Shown here: one piece after another, positions 15,551 to 23,780 of the stretch | Layout: the number at the start of each line of letters is the position of its first letter | Position numbering within the stretch: position 1 is the first letter of the stretch | DNA from: Curvibacter sp. PD_MW3 | Lineage (GTDB): Bacteria > Pseudomonadota > Gammaproteobacteria > Burkholderiales > Burkholderiaceae_C | Direction: 5' to 3' | Assembly: GCA_002633085.1 (NCBI GenBank) | Contig: NSIV01000015.1 | Location: 1 to 37,462 of the forward strand | Length of the DNA: 37,462 nt | The notes under the pieces: model-generated | Seen by the model: only the letters and a program-made list of their open reading frames with translations | What the model was told of the DNA's origin: nothing | Database searches by the model: none | Made by a program: the position numbers and the translations under genes

Positions 15551-16201
15551 ATGGCCTTGACGATCTACGGCATCATCGCATCGCGCGCGTTGCGCCCCCT
15601 GTGGGCTGCCACCGAGCTGGGGCTCGATTTCGAGCATGTGCAGACCGACTACAAGGTCGGCACCACGCGCACGCCGGCGTTCCTGGCAATCAACCCCAAT
15701 GGCCACATTCCGGTCCTCGTCGACCACCGGCCCGAAGGCGATGTGACGGTGTGGGAGAGCATGGCCTGCGCGCTCTACATCGCGCGCCACCACGGCCAGG
15801 CTGACGGGGTGAACCTGGTGCCGGCAACGCCGCGTGAGGACGCCGAGGCGCTGCGCTGGAGTTTCTGGACCGTGACCGAACTGGAAAAAGACGCGCTCAC
15901 CGTGTTGATGCACCGCCTGGCCATGCCGGCCGAGGAGCGCAAGCATGATCTGGCCGAGGCCGCCGAGCGGCGCCTGAAGGTACCGCTGCGTGTGCTGGAG
16001 CAGCATCTGGCGCAGCAGCAGGCGCGCGGTGAGGCCTTCATGGCGGCGGCACGTTTCACGGTGGCCGACCTGTGCGTGGCCAGCGTTGTGCTGTGGGTGA
16101 AGCCGGCGCGCGAACTGCTGGCGCAGTACCCGCTGATCAGTGCCTGGCTGGTCCAGTGCCTGGGGCGGCCGGCCTACGAAGCGCTACGGCGCCAGCGCTA
16201 G
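15551..16201 (+). CDS. Glutathione S-transferase-like protein
   Basis: 216 residues with a thioredoxin-fold N-terminal domain (LTIYGIIASRALRPLWAATEL, then NPNGHIPVLVD and the glutathione-binding TVWESMACALYIAR) and an all-helical C-terminal domain containing FTVADLCVAS, the conserved N-capping box of GST helix 6. The Ser of SRALRP occupies the usual catalytic Ser/Tyr/Cys site. ATG 15551 has GAGGAG 5 bases upstream; the open frame continues 5' but has no start of comparable quality. It follows the hydrolase at 97 bp and may have its own sigma-54 promoter. Likely role: glutathione conjugation or ring/isomerase step in the same catabolic unit, or general detoxification. Confidence 0.9.
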   Translation: MALTIYGIIASRALRPLWAATELGLDFEHVQTDYKVGTTRTPAFLAINPNGHIPVLVDHRPEGDVTVWESMACALYIARHHGQADGVNLVPATPREDAEALRWSFWTVTELEKDALTVLMHRLAMPAEERKHDLAEAAERRLKVPLRVLEQHLAQQQARGEAFMAAARFTVADLCVASVVLWVKPARELLAQYPLISAWLVQCLGRPAYEALRRQR

Positions 16202-16250
16202 CAATCTCAAGCCGAATTAGCCTTTGAGCCTTGATTTATAAGTGCCGACA

Positions 16251-16267
16251 GCTACTGAAATGATAGC
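16251..16267 (-). repeat. 17-bp dispersed element, copy 2 (intergenic)
   Basis: Minus strand GCTATCATTTCAGTAGC, in the 76-bp gap between the convergent GST and hemH genes. The AT-rich sequence continues to about 16202 and resembles the longer form of this element that I recall from Comamonadaceae genomes. No clear terminator hairpin with a T-run is seen in this gap. Confidence 0.65.
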
Positions 16268-16277
16268 GTTCTGGGTC

Positions 16278-17369
16278 TCAGTTGCGGGCGCCCAAGGTCA
16301 GTGCGGCGGCGCGTGACGCTGCCAGCGCCTCGGCATCGGGTGCTCTGTGTGTCGGCCAGCCGGCCAGGTGCTGCAATGTGATGCCGCCCAGCGCGGCGAT
16401 GGCCTCAGGGCTGTCGTTCAGGCAGGGGATGTAGTGGAATTCCTGGCCGCCGGCGGTCAGGAAAGCCTGCTTCGCTTCCTGCGCAATTTCTTCCAGCGTT
16501 TCCAGGCAGTCGCTGGTGAAACCGGGGCACACCACGTCGACGCGCTTCACACCGGCCTGACCCATCTTGATCAGTGTCGGTTCGGTGTAGGGCTCGAGCC
16601 ACTTGGCCTTGCCGAAGCGCGACTGGAAGGTCAGCTGGTACTGGTCGCGGCTCAGCCCCAGTTGTTCGGCCAGCAGGCGTGCCGTCTTGTGGCATTCACA
16701 GTGGTAGGGGTCGCCCAGGTGCAGCGTGCGCTCCGGCACGCCATGGAAACTCATCACCAGCTTGTCCGGCCGGCCATGGGCCTGCCAGTAGGTGCGGATG
16801 CTTGTGCTTAAGGCGCTGATGTAGCCAGCATCGTCGTGGTAGCGGTTGATGAAGCGCAGCTCGGGCAGGCTGCGCACCTGCGCAGCCCAGTGGTAGATGG
16901 CGTCAAACACGCTGGCGGTGGTGGTGCCGGAGTACTGCGGGTAGGCTGGCAGCACCAGCACGCGCGTGGCACCCTCGGCTTTCAGTGCGTCGAGCTGCGC
17001 GGCGATCGACGGGTTGCCGTAGCGCATGGCGTAGCGCACGGTGACGTGGTGGCCTTGGTTCTGCAGCCAGGCTTGCAGCCCTTGTGCCTGTTTCTCGGTC
17101 CAGACCTTCAGCGGTGAGCCTTCCGGTGTCCAGATGCTGGCGTACTTGGCGGCTGACTTGGCCGGTCGCACGCGCAGGATGATGCCGTGCAGGATCAGCC
17201 ACCAGATCGGCCTGGGAATTTCCACCACGCGGTGGTCGCCCAGGAACTCGGCCAGGTAGCGGCGCAGCGCCGCCGGCGTGGGCGCATCGGGCGTGCCCAG
17301 GTTGCAAAGCAGAATGGCCGTAGACGGCGCCTGGCCATGGGTGTACGCGGGTTCTTGTTTGAATGCCAT
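16278..17369 (-). CDS. hemH: Ferrochelatase
   Basis: Inserts Fe2+ into protoporphyrin IX, the last step of protoheme synthesis. The product has 363 residues. Motifs in order: [13 protein letters not shown] (19-30), [26 protein letters not shown] (139-150), [10 protein letters not shown] with the metal-site His209, [42 protein letters not shown] (acidic cluster around Glu290-Glu294) and [11 protein letters not shown] 17369 gives the normal N-terminus. The frame extends upstream into the divergent HAD gene, but that part is not ferrochelatase-like. Only 19 bp separate its start from the divergent start. GAGAAT on the minus strand (17380-17375) would place the transcript 5' end at or near the ATG. 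Confidence 0.97.
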   Translation of the reverse strand: MAFKQEPAYTHGQAPSTAILLCNLGTPDAPTPAALRRYLAEFLGDHRVVEIPRPIWWLILHGIILRVRPAKSAAKYASIWTPEGSPLKVWTEKQAQGLQAWLQNQGHHVTVRYAMRYGNPSIAAQLDALKAEGATRVLVLPAYPQYSGTTTASVFDAIYHWAAQVRSLPELRFINRYHDDAGYISALSTSIRTYWQAHGRPDKLVMSFHGVPERTLHLGDPYHCECHKTARLLAEQLGLSRDQYQLTFQSRFGKAKWLEPYTEPTLIKMGQAGVKRVDVVCPGFTSDCLETLEEIAQEAKQAFLTAGGQEFHYIPCLNDSPEAIAALGGITLQHLAGWPTHRAPDAEALAASRAAALTLGARN

Positions 17370-17388
17370 GCGGTATTCTCGCCCAGCA
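17370..17388. promoter_or_regulatory. Very short divergent promoter region hemH / HAD
   Basis: The 19 bases contain TATTCT on the plus strand (17374-17379) and, overlapping it, GAGAAT on the minus strand (17380-17375). Each matches four of six -10 consensus positions. Any -35 elements must lie within the opposite coding sequence. No Shine-Dalgarno fits either start. Confidence 0.4.
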
Positions 17389-18093
17389 ATGCTAGATACA
17401 ACCAAGATACGGGCAATATCCCTCGACCTCGATGACACCTTGTGGCCGATCTGGCCGGTGATCGCGCGCGCCGAGCAGGCGCTGCAGGACTGGCTGCGGC
17501 CGCTGGCGCCGCAAACGGCCGACCTGCTGGCCGATGCCGAGCAGCGCCTGGCCTTGCGGCGCGAAGTGCAGCAGCAACAACCCGAGATCGGCCACGATCT
17601 GCGCCGGCTTCGGCAGGAGTTGATCCGCCGCGCATTGCAGCGCCATGACGAAGACACCGCGCTGGTGGAACCCGCCTACGAGGTCTTCATCGCCGAGCGC
17701 ATGCGCGTCGATCTGTTCGAGGATGCGCGCCCGGCGCTGGCCTGGCTGGCGGCGCGTTACCCGGTGGTGGCGCTGTCCAACGGCAATGCCGATCTGCACC
17801 GCGTTGGCCTCGGAGAATACTTTCATGCCGGCCTGAGCGCGCAGAGCTTCGGTGTCGGCAAGCCCGATCCGCGCATCTTCCACGCAGCCGCACAGGCCGC
17901 TGGCGTGTTGCCGCACGAGGTGCTGCATGTGGGCGACGACGCTGCACTGGATGTGCTCGGTGGCCTGAATGCCGGCATGCAGACAGTCTGGGTCAACCGG
18001 GCCAACCACGACTGGGCGCACGAGACGCTGCGCCCGCACGCCACGGTGGACGACATGGCGCAGCTGTGCGTCTTGCTGCGGGCGACTGCCTAA
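17389..18093 (+). CDS. HAD-superfamily hydrolase (phosphatase-like)
   Basis: 234 residues with all HAD motifs: nucleophile motif LDLDDTLWP (Asp13 and Asp15), motif [13 protein letters not shown], motif III Lys in GKPDPRIF, and motif [15 protein letters not shown]. The cap is helical (subfamily IA, like phosphoglycolate phosphatase or YjjG nucleotidase). The C-terminal [15 protein letters not shown] is typical of this group. Substrate unknown. ATG 17389 is the first start that gives a normal HAD N-terminus; an ATG at 17368 would overlap hemH. The stop codon TAA (18091-18093) overlaps the stop of the convergent acylase gene, leaving no room for a terminator between them. Confidence 0.9.
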   Translation: MLDTTKIRAISLDLDDTLWPIWPVIARAEQALQDWLRPLAPQTADLLADAEQRLALRREVQQQQPEIGHDLRRLRQELIRRALQRHDEDTALVEPAYEVFIAERMRVDLFEDARPALAWLAARYPVVALSNGNADLHRVGLGEYFHAGLSAQSFGVGKPDPRIFHAAAQAAGVLPHEVLHVGDDAALDVLGGLNAGMQTVWVNRANHDWAHETLRPHATVDDMAQLCVLLRATA

Positions 18094-20534
18094 CGCTGCG
18101 GCTGCAGCACCAGCGTGCTGCGCGTGTTGGCCGCCACATCGGCCGGGCTCAGGTGCATGGGCTGGTAGCGGCCGGCCACATAGGCTTCGGCCTGGTCGTG
18201 GTGGTAGGGATCGAGCAGCACGCCGCTCTGGCCCACCGGGTTGATGCCCAGGCCCTTGCCAGCATCGGCGAAATCGATCAGGCGCCGTGTGGACGGGCCA
18301 TAGCTCACGGCCCAGGGGGCCGGGCCCACCGGGAAGGCGAGGTTGTTGGGCACTTCACGGCCGCCCGGTGCTTCGAACGGGCCGATGTTGAACAACAGAT
18401 CCAGCGGTTTTTGCTGGCCCAGAGGATGGTTGTGGGTCAGCGTATGGGCCTTGCTCCAGACCCAGCTGGCCGGGGTCTTGCCCAGGCTGGTATTGAGATG
18501 CGCGATGGTGGCGCGCCAGGCCTGTTGCAGGATGTCGCGCCGTTTTTCCACCGCGGGGGTGCCGCGCTGGTCCCACCAGGGGGAGTCGGCATCGGCAGTC
18601 AGGCGCGGCAGGGCGTGGTCGAGCGCACGTGTGCGCAGCAGGTTGCGGAACTGCACGTCGCCAAGTTCGTCCTGCATGGCGGCCTTGGCCAGTTCGTAGA
18701 TGAACTGGTTGAACAGGGTCGGCGCGATGCTGGTTGTGCCGTGGCTGCCGTCCCATTCGGCCAGCTGGCCCAGCAGGGCGCGCTCGGCGCCGTCCACCAC
18801 CACGGTGTTCAGCTCCATCAGCAGCGGCCTGAGCACGCGCGGCCCGTAGGCGGTGCGGCCATCGAGCTGCAGCGCCTTGCTGTTCTGCAGGTCCCATTTG
18901 ACGCCGGGCTCGCGCAGCAGTTGGTCGAGCCGCTGGGCGCGCTCGTACAGGTTGTAGTAGCCCGGCACCGGCAGGCCGCTGCTGGGCGCCGGCTGGTGGT
19001 TGGCCGAGACGATGTAGCCGCGTGCCGGGTTTTCTTCCTGCGGGTTGTCCTGAAAGCGGTAGAAGCCCAGCTTGTCGGCCTCGCCCTTGCTGCCGTCCAG
19101 GATGAAGGCCGGGTTCACGTTTTCCGGGCGTTGCGGCAACTTGGCGGCGGCCCACCAAGCGATGTCACCGGCCGCATTGGCCCAGACGATGTTGAGGCCG
19201 GGCGCATGGATCTTGCTGGAGGCCTGCCGGGCCTTTTCACGCGTGTCGGCGCGGTTGAGTTCGTAAAAGGCATCGAGGATGGGGTTGTCAGTTTCGGCCC
19301 AGGTCCACCACATGGCGATCGGCGTCTTGCCCAGGCTGTCGGCAAAGGCGTCGTTGATGAGGGGACCATGCGGCGAGCGGCGCAGCGTGAGCGTGACCGG
19401 TGCGGCACCCTTGACGGCAATCGTCTCGCTGCGGCTTTGCAGATCGACCCACCGGCCCTGGTACCAGACCTGGTTCGGGTTGGCCGGGTTGACCTTCTCG
19501 GCCACCAGGTCCAGGTCGTCGTTCTGGAACATGGTCAGGCTCCAGCCGAACTGCGGGTTATGGCCGAGCAGGGCCACCGGGTTGAGCGCCTGGTGATGGC
19601 CATAGAGCTCGAAACCCGGCGCCTTCAGGTGCGCTTCGTACCACACCGAGGGGGCGGCAAAGCTGATGTGTGGGTCGCCGGCCAGCAAGGGTTTGCCGCT
19701 GGCGGTGTGGCGTCCCGAGACCACCCAGGCATTGCTGCCTTCGAACTGAGGTACCCCGGCTGCGTTCAGCGCTTCGTGGCTGAGCTCGGCCAGGCGGTTC
19801 AGCCCCTGCCAGTCGGCCGGGGTCAGGCGCGGGGACGACTGTTTGGCCATCAACGCAGTCTCGGCCAGGGGGCCGACCACGCCCAGCGGATGCCATTCGA
19901 GGTCAAACGTCTTCAGGTAAGCCGGGCCGAGCTGATCGCGCACAAAGGTCAGGACCGGTTCGGTGCGAAAGGCGGCGGCAAAGCTGTAGGCTAGGTAGCC
20001 TGAGACGGCGATGGTGTCGACCGGCGTGAACGGGCGCGGCGTGATGCCGAGAAGCTCGAACTCCAGCGGCAGCGGCCGGCTGGCCTGGTACTGGTTGATG
20101 CCGTCGAGGTAGGCCGCCAGCGCCTGCCAGGCTGGGCTGTTGTGGTCGGCGCGGGCCACCACCGCCTCGGCGTGGGCGCGCAGGCCGAGGGTGCGGAACA
20201 GGCGGTCGGTGTCGAGCAGCTTGGGGCCGATGATCTCGGCCAGCTCACCGCGCGCCAGCCGGCGCACCATTTCGATCTGGAACAGCCGGTCCTGCGCATG
20301 CACATAACCCAGGGCGCGGTAGAGGTCGGCCTCGTGCTGGGCGCTGATGTGGGGGACGCCGCGCTCGTCATAGGCCACGCTGACCGGTGCTTTGAGTTTT
20401 TGCAGGCCTACGGTGCCGTGGCGCTGCGGCAGCTTGGAGCGGGCGTGCCAGGCGAAAGCGCCCGCCGCAGCGATCACGACGACCGTCAGCAGCACGATCA
20501 GGGAGATGAGGGAGATCTTGAGGAAGCGTTTCAT
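18090..20534 (-). CDS. Penicillin acylase-family Ntn hydrolase
   Basis: Periplasmic amidase family (penicillin G acylase, AHL acylase and related). The 814-residue precursor has an N-terminal signal/anchor (FLKISLISLIVLLTVVVIAA). The alpha-chain motif GVPHISAQHEADLYRALGYVHAQDRLFQIE is diagnostic. The self-processing site precedes Ser267 in FEGSNAWVVSGRHTASG, where Ser becomes the N-terminal nucleophile of the beta chain. GDPHISFAAPSVWYEAHL and NDDLDLVAEKVNP follow as expected. ATG 20534 is preferred to a GTG six bases upstream, though neither has a good ribosome-binding site. It lies 16 bp after hpnE on the same strand and is probably co-transcribed with hpnCDE. Substrate unknown; candidates are acyl amides such as N-acyl homoserine lactones or N-acyl amino acids. 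Confidence 0.93.
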   Translation of the reverse strand: MKRFLKISLISLIVLLTVVVIAAAGAFAWHARSKLPQRHGTVGLQKLKAPVSVAYDERGVPHISAQHEADLYRALGYVHAQDRLFQIEMVRRLARGELAEIIGPKLLDTDRLFRTLGLRAHAEAVVARADHNSPAWQALAAYLDGINQYQASRPLPLEFELLGITPRPFTPVDTIAVSGYLAYSFAAAFRTEPVLTFVRDQLGPAYLKTFDLEWHPLGVVGPLAETALMAKQSSPRLTPADWQGLNRLAELSHEALNAAGVPQFEGSNAWVVSGRHTASGKPLLAGDPHISFAAPSVWYEAHLKAPGFELYGHHQALNPVALLGHNPQFGWSLTMFQNDDLDLVAEKVNPANPNQVWYQGRWVDLQSRSETIAVKGAAPVTLTLRRSPHGPLINDAFADSLGKTPIAMWWTWAETDNPILDAFYELNRADTREKARQASSKIHAPGLNIVWANAAGDIAWWAAAKLPQRPENVNPAFILDGSKGEADKLGFYRFQDNPQEENPARGYIVSANHQPAPSSGLPVPGYYNLYERAQRLDQLLREPGVKWDLQNSKALQLDGRTAYGPRVLRPLLMELNTVVVDGAERALLGQLAEWDGSHGTTSIAPTLFNQFIYELAKAAMQDELGDVQFRNLLRTRALDHALPRLTADADSPWWDQRGTPAVEKRRDILQQAWRATIAHLNTSLGKTPASWVWSKAHTLTHNHPLGQQKPLDLLFNIGPFEAPGGREVPNNLAFPVGPAPWAVSYGPSTRRLIDFADAGKGLGINPVGQSGVLLDPYHHDQAEAYVAGRYQPMHLSPADVAANTRSTLVLQPQR

Positions 20535-20550
20535 CGACACGGGCAGAGGG

Positions 20551-21915
20551 TTATGACGTGGTGGAACTCAGGCGATTGTGCGTGACTTGTGTAGGGGCGT
20601 CCATGTCCCGCGCTGGCGGTGCCGCAAGGCAGGCGGCCGCCTGCAGGCCGCTGCGCACCGCGCCCTCCAGCGTGGCGGGGTAGGGGCCGGCCACATAGTC
20701 GCCGCAGGCCAGCAGACCGGGGGCGATGGCTTGCGGTGGACGCTGCAGACCGGGCGTGCAGGCGAAAGTAGCGCGTTTTTCCACCACGGTCTGCACCGGC
20801 TGCAGGGCCAGGCCCAGTTGTGCGCCGGCCTGCGCCAGTACCTGGTCTTGCAGCAGGTCGCGTTCTGCGTCGCTGGCGCTGACAACGAAGGCCAGGAGGC
20901 CTGCCGGGCCGCCAAGCTGGCCGCGGTCGAACACGAACTGTGCCGGAGCCGCTGCGTTGTTGCGTAGGGCCAGCATGGGGGATGTCAGGCGGGCGTTGTG
21001 CCCCCAGGCGTAAACGGTGGTGATAGCTTCATAACGCAGTGCCTGGGCCGAGGTGGCCCAGCGGGTCATGCTGTTTGCTATCAAATCAGGAGCTTTTGGT
21101 GCAGATTCCATAAGGAGGCGGGCCGATTCTGATGCCGAAGCGGCGAGCAGCACGGCATTGAAGGATTCGCCGTTGACATGCCATTCGGAGCCTTGCGCCT
21201 GAATCTGCGTGACGCGAGTCCCCGGTCGCACCGCACCGCCGTGCTGCTGCAGCCAATCTGCGGCGGCGGTGGGGAACAGGGCGGAGAGATCCTGCCGCGG
21301 CAGCAGCAGGTGCGAGCCGCCCGGGATGCCGAACAGCGCGTCTTGCAGCACCCGCAGGAACACCTGGGCGCTGGCCTGCGTGGCCGGCGTATTGAGGGCC
21401 GAGACGCACAGCGGCTCGATCAACTCCTGCAGCACCGGTGGCGCCAGGCGCTGGCACAGCTGCGCCACTGACAACGCGGAGTCGCACTGGAAACCTGCCA
21501 TCTGCCAGCGCAAGGCTTCGCGCAGCAGGCCCCCGCGTGCGCCGAGCGGCCAGCCGCGTGCCCGCGCAATGCCGACGAAGGCATCCAACGGGGCTGGCAG
21601 CCATGCGGCGTGCGGAAACTGCAGGCCGGCGCCATCGGGAAAACGCAAGGTGAGCGGCAGACGCAGCAGGGCGGCATCCGGGGCAACGCCGACTTGACGC
21701 ATCAAGCGCAGTGATTCCGTGTAGGCCCCGATCAGGATGTGCTGGCCGTTGTCGAGGGTGACTTCGCGGCCATCGGGCAGCGTGCCCGGCACGGCGCGAG
21801 CGCGCCCACCCAAGGTGCGGGCGGCTTCGAACACCGTGACCTGATGGCCGTCGCGCGTGGCTTGCACCGCGGCGGCCATGCCAGCCCAGCCGGCGCCGAT
21901 GACCGCCAGCTTCAT
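20551..21915 (-). CDS. hpnE: Hydroxysqualene dehydroxylase (FAD-dependent)
   Basis: Third enzyme of the HpnCDE route, reducing hydroxysqualene to squalene. The 454-residue protein opens MKLAVIGAGWAGMAAAVQAT, the FAD-binding GxGxxG (residues 7-12), followed by VFEAARTLGGRARAVPG and DNGQHILIGAY, which are typical of the squalene-associated FAD-dependent desaturase family. The C-terminal FAD motif ACGDYVAGPYPATLEGAVRSGLQAA is present. ATG 21915 is chosen because the fold starts here; the open frame continues upstream through repeat sequence only. One copy of the 17-bp dispersed element (21077-21093) is embedded in the coding sequence and encodes part of a linker, KAPDLIANSM. It follows hpnD after an 85-bp gap filled by a GC-rich repeat. 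Confidence 0.93.
   Translation of the reverse strand: MKLAVIGAGWAGMAAAVQATRDGHQVTVFEAARTLGGRARAVPGTLPDGREVTLDNGQHILIGAYTESLRLMRQVGVAPDAALLRLPLTLRFPDGAGLQFPHAAWLPAPLDAFVGIARARGWPLGARGGLLREALRWQMAGFQCDSALSVAQLCQRLAPPVLQELIEPLCVSALNTPATQASAQVFLRVLQDALFGIPGGSHLLLPRQDLSALFPTAAADWLQQHGGAVRPGTRVTQIQAQGSEWHVNGESFNAVLLAASASESARLLMESAPKAPDLIANSMTRWATSAQALRYEAITTVYAWGHNARLTSPMLALRNNAAAPAQFVFDRGQLGGPAGLLAFVVSASDAERDLLQDQVLAQAGAQLGLALQPVQTVVEKRATFACTPGLQRPPQAIAPGLLACGDYVAGPYPATLEGAVRSGLQAAACLAAPPARDMDAPTQVTHNRLSSTTS
21077..21093 (+). repeat. 17-bp dispersed element, copy 3 (inside hpnE)
   Basis: GCTATCAAATCAGGAGC, antisense to hpnE and read through in frame. The AT-rich character continues to about 21113 (ATTCCATAAGG), as in longer forms of the element. 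Confidence 0.65.
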
Positions 21916-21929
21916 CACGGTTTCGCCGC

Positions 21930-22000
21930 CGGGCCGCCCCAAGGCGAAACGCGGCCCCCTCGGGGGGCAGGGAGCCACACGCAGTGGGCGACCGTGGGGG
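21930..22000 (-). repeat. GC-rich dispersed intergenic repeat between hpnD and hpnE
   Basis: On the minus strand the order is CCCCCACGGTCGCCCACTG, then a hairpin GCCCCCCGAGGGGGC (21968-21954), then TTGGGGCGGCCCGGCGG. This layout closely resembles an intergenic repeat I recall as frequent in Comamonadaceae, where it usually follows stop codons. The small hairpin has a perfect 6-bp stem and no T-run, so it is not a standard terminator. Confidence 0.6.
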
Positions 22001-22840
22001 TCATAACCTGCCCAAAGCCTGCACGCGCCAGGCCAACCAGAGCTTGCGCAAGGGCGTCAGGCTGATGCGCTGGTGCAGCACCTGGAAGTTGTCGCGCTCA
22101 ATTTCGCGCAACAGAGTGCGGTAGATGCTGGCCATCATCAGGCCGGGTTTCTGTGCCCGGCGGTCGCCCTCGGGCAGCAGGGCCAGGGCCTGGTCGTACA
22201 GGCGGTGGGCGCGTTCGGCCTGGAACTTCATCAAGGCGGTGAAACGTTCCGAGTATTGGCGTTTCAACAGCTCGTGCGCCTTGACGTCGAACTGCTGCAG
22301 CTCGCTCATCGGCAGGTAGATGCGCCCGCGCAGCGCGTCCTCGCCGACGTCGCGGATGATGTTGGTGAGCTGGAAAGCCTGGCCCAGCGTGTGCGCGTAC
22401 TCGGTGGTCTGTGCCTGCGTCTGGCCGAAGATGCGCGCGGCGACTTCGCCCACCACGCCGGCCACCAGATGGCAGTAGCGCTGCAGGGCCGGGTAGTCGA
22501 GGTAACGGGTCTGCTGCAGGTCCATCTGGCAGCCTTCGATGACGGCCAGCAGGTGGCGTGCCTCGATGCCGTAGTCGGCTGCCAGCGGCATCAGCGCCTG
22601 CGTCACCGGGTGGGTGGATTCACCGGCATAGGCGCGTGCCACCTCGGCCTGCCACCAGGCCAGCTTGGTCTGGGCTACGCCGGCATCACTTACTTCGTCC
22701 ACCACGTCATCGACCTCGCGGCAGAAGGCATAAAAGGCGGTGATGGCGGCGCGGCGCGGCTTGGGCAAAAAGAGGAAGGCGTAATAGAAGCTGCTGCCGG
22801 AGGCGGCGGCTTTTTGCTGAACGTACTGCTCTGGCGTCAT
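22001..22840 (-). CDS. hpnD: Presqualene diphosphate synthase
   Basis: Condenses two farnesyl diphosphates to presqualene diphosphate. The 279-residue product belongs to the squalene/phytoene synthase superfamily. The first Asp-rich motif is AFYAFCREVDDVVDEV (Asp44, Asp45, Asp48) and the second is QLTNIIRDVGEDALRGRIYLP. MTPEQYVQQKAAASGSSFYYAF is the usual HpnD N-terminus and supports ATG 22840 over an upstream in-frame start. It is the middle gene of hpnC-hpnD-hpnE, starting 10 bp after the hpnC stop. Confidence 0.94.
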   Translation of the reverse strand: MTPEQYVQQKAAASGSSFYYAFLFLPKPRRAAITAFYAFCREVDDVVDEVSDAGVAQTKLAWWQAEVARAYAGESTHPVTQALMPLAADYGIEARHLLAVIEGCQMDLQQTRYLDYPALQRYCHLVAGVVGEVAARIFGQTQAQTTEYAHTLGQAFQLTNIIRDVGEDALRGRIYLPMSELQQFDVKAHELLKRQYSERFTALMKFQAERAHRLYDQALALLPEGDRRAQKPGLMMASIYRTLLREIERDNFQVLHQRISLTPLRKLWLAWRVQALGRL

Positions 22841-22850
22841 GGGGGGATTG

Positions 22851-23702
22851 TTACATCCAGATCGCACGCCACAGCATCACGGCCCCATCCCAGGGCTTTA
22901 AGGTGGGGCGGGTCTGCAACGTGGCGTAGTGAAGCGCCTCGATCTTGTCCAGGATGCGCAGGCCACCTTGCACCACCAGGCGCAACTCCCAGCCGGCGCG
23001 GCCCGGCAGGTGGTGCACGAGTTCAGCGCCTTTTTGCATCATGGCCCTTGCCATTGTTGCCTGAGCTGCTATCAATTGGGTCGCGTTGGGCGTCTGCTGC
23101 AAGGCATGCAGCTCGGCGCGTGTGACGCCGAACGCTTGGCAGTCCGCATCCGGCAGGTAGTGGCGGCCGCGTGGAATGTCGCGGCTCAGGTCCTGCCAGA
23201 AATTGATCAACTGCAGTGCGGTGCAGATGGCGTCGCTCTGACGCAGTGCGGCCTCGTCCTGCACACCATACAGGTGCAGCAGCAGGCGGCCCACCGGGTT
23301 GGCTGAGCGGCGGCAGTAGTCCAGCAGTTCGGTCTGGTCGGCGTAACTGGTCTGGTCGCGCGTCTTGCGCACGTCTTGCGTGAAGGCGTCGAGTAGGTCG
23401 GCCAGCAGCGGCACCGGCAGATGAAAGGCCTGCAGCATGGTCCGCAGCGGGTCGAACACCTGCGGCCAGCGGCCGCTGTGCGGCTGGCCGGCGGCCAGGG
23501 TCTGCAGGTCGGCGTGGTAGGCGGCCAGATCATCCAGCCGCTGTTGCGCCGGGGCATCACCTTCGTCGGCGATGTCATCGGCGGTGCGGGCGAAGTGGTA
23601 GATGGCGGCGATCGGCGCGCGCAGCTGGGGCGGGCAGAGCACGGACGCCACGGGAAAGTTCTCGTAGTGCTCGATCGGCTGGTAAGCAGGGGGGGTGTTC
23701 AC
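22851..23702 (-). CDS. hpnC: Hydroxysqualene synthase
   Basis: Converts presqualene diphosphate to hydroxysqualene. 283 residues of the squalene/phytoene synthase superfamily, with HpnC features: EHYENFPVASVLCPPQLRAPIAAIYHFARTADDIADEGD (Asp42, Asp43, Asp46) near the N-terminus and INFWQDLSRDIPRGRHYLP as second Asp-rich motif. GTG 23702 is the only start that gives a normal N-terminus. GACAAT on the minus strand (23715-23710) lies 8 bases before it, suggesting a leaderless message. A copy of the 17-bp element lies within the gene (23068-23084), encoding part of NATQLIAAQAT. First gene of the hpnCDE-acylase unit, divergent from the efflux operon. Confidence 0.94.
   Translation of the reverse strand: MNTPPAYQPIEHYENFPVASVLCPPQLRAPIAAIYHFARTADDIADEGDAPAQQRLDDLAAYHADLQTLAAGQPHSGRWPQVFDPLRTMLQAFHLPVPLLADLLDAFTQDVRKTRDQTSYADQTELLDYCRRSANPVGRLLLHLYGVQDEAALRQSDAICTALQLINFWQDLSRDIPRGRHYLPDADCQAFGVTRAELHALQQTPNATQLIAAQATMARAMMQKGAELVHHLPGRAGWELRLVVQGGLRILDKIEALHYATLQTRPTLKPWDGAVMLWRAIWM
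23068..23084 (+). repeat. 17-bp dispersed element, copy 4 (inside hpnC)
   Basis: GCTATCAATTGGGTCGC, antisense to hpnC and in frame. It shares the first ten bases with copies 5 and nearly so with copies 2 and 3; the right arm is degenerate. Confidence 0.5.
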
Positions 23703-23749
23703 GCCGGGGATTGTCGCCCAGGCATGCGATGAATCTCCCCATCTCTCGC

Positions 23750-23778
23750 TTGACAGGGAAATGCCTTTGCTCTAGATT
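23750..23778 (+). promoter_or_regulatory. sigma-70 promoter of the RND efflux operon
   Basis: TTGACA (23750-23755, perfect -35) and TAGATT (23773-23778) with a 17-bp spacer. Initiation near 23785 gives a leader of about 38 bases. Confidence 0.8.
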
Positions 23779-23780
23779 AC

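Noticed and set aside
18066..19994. A 642-codon plus-strand frame opposite the acylase gene
   Set aside because: The minus-strand acylase has all catalytic motifs; the opposite frame has none.
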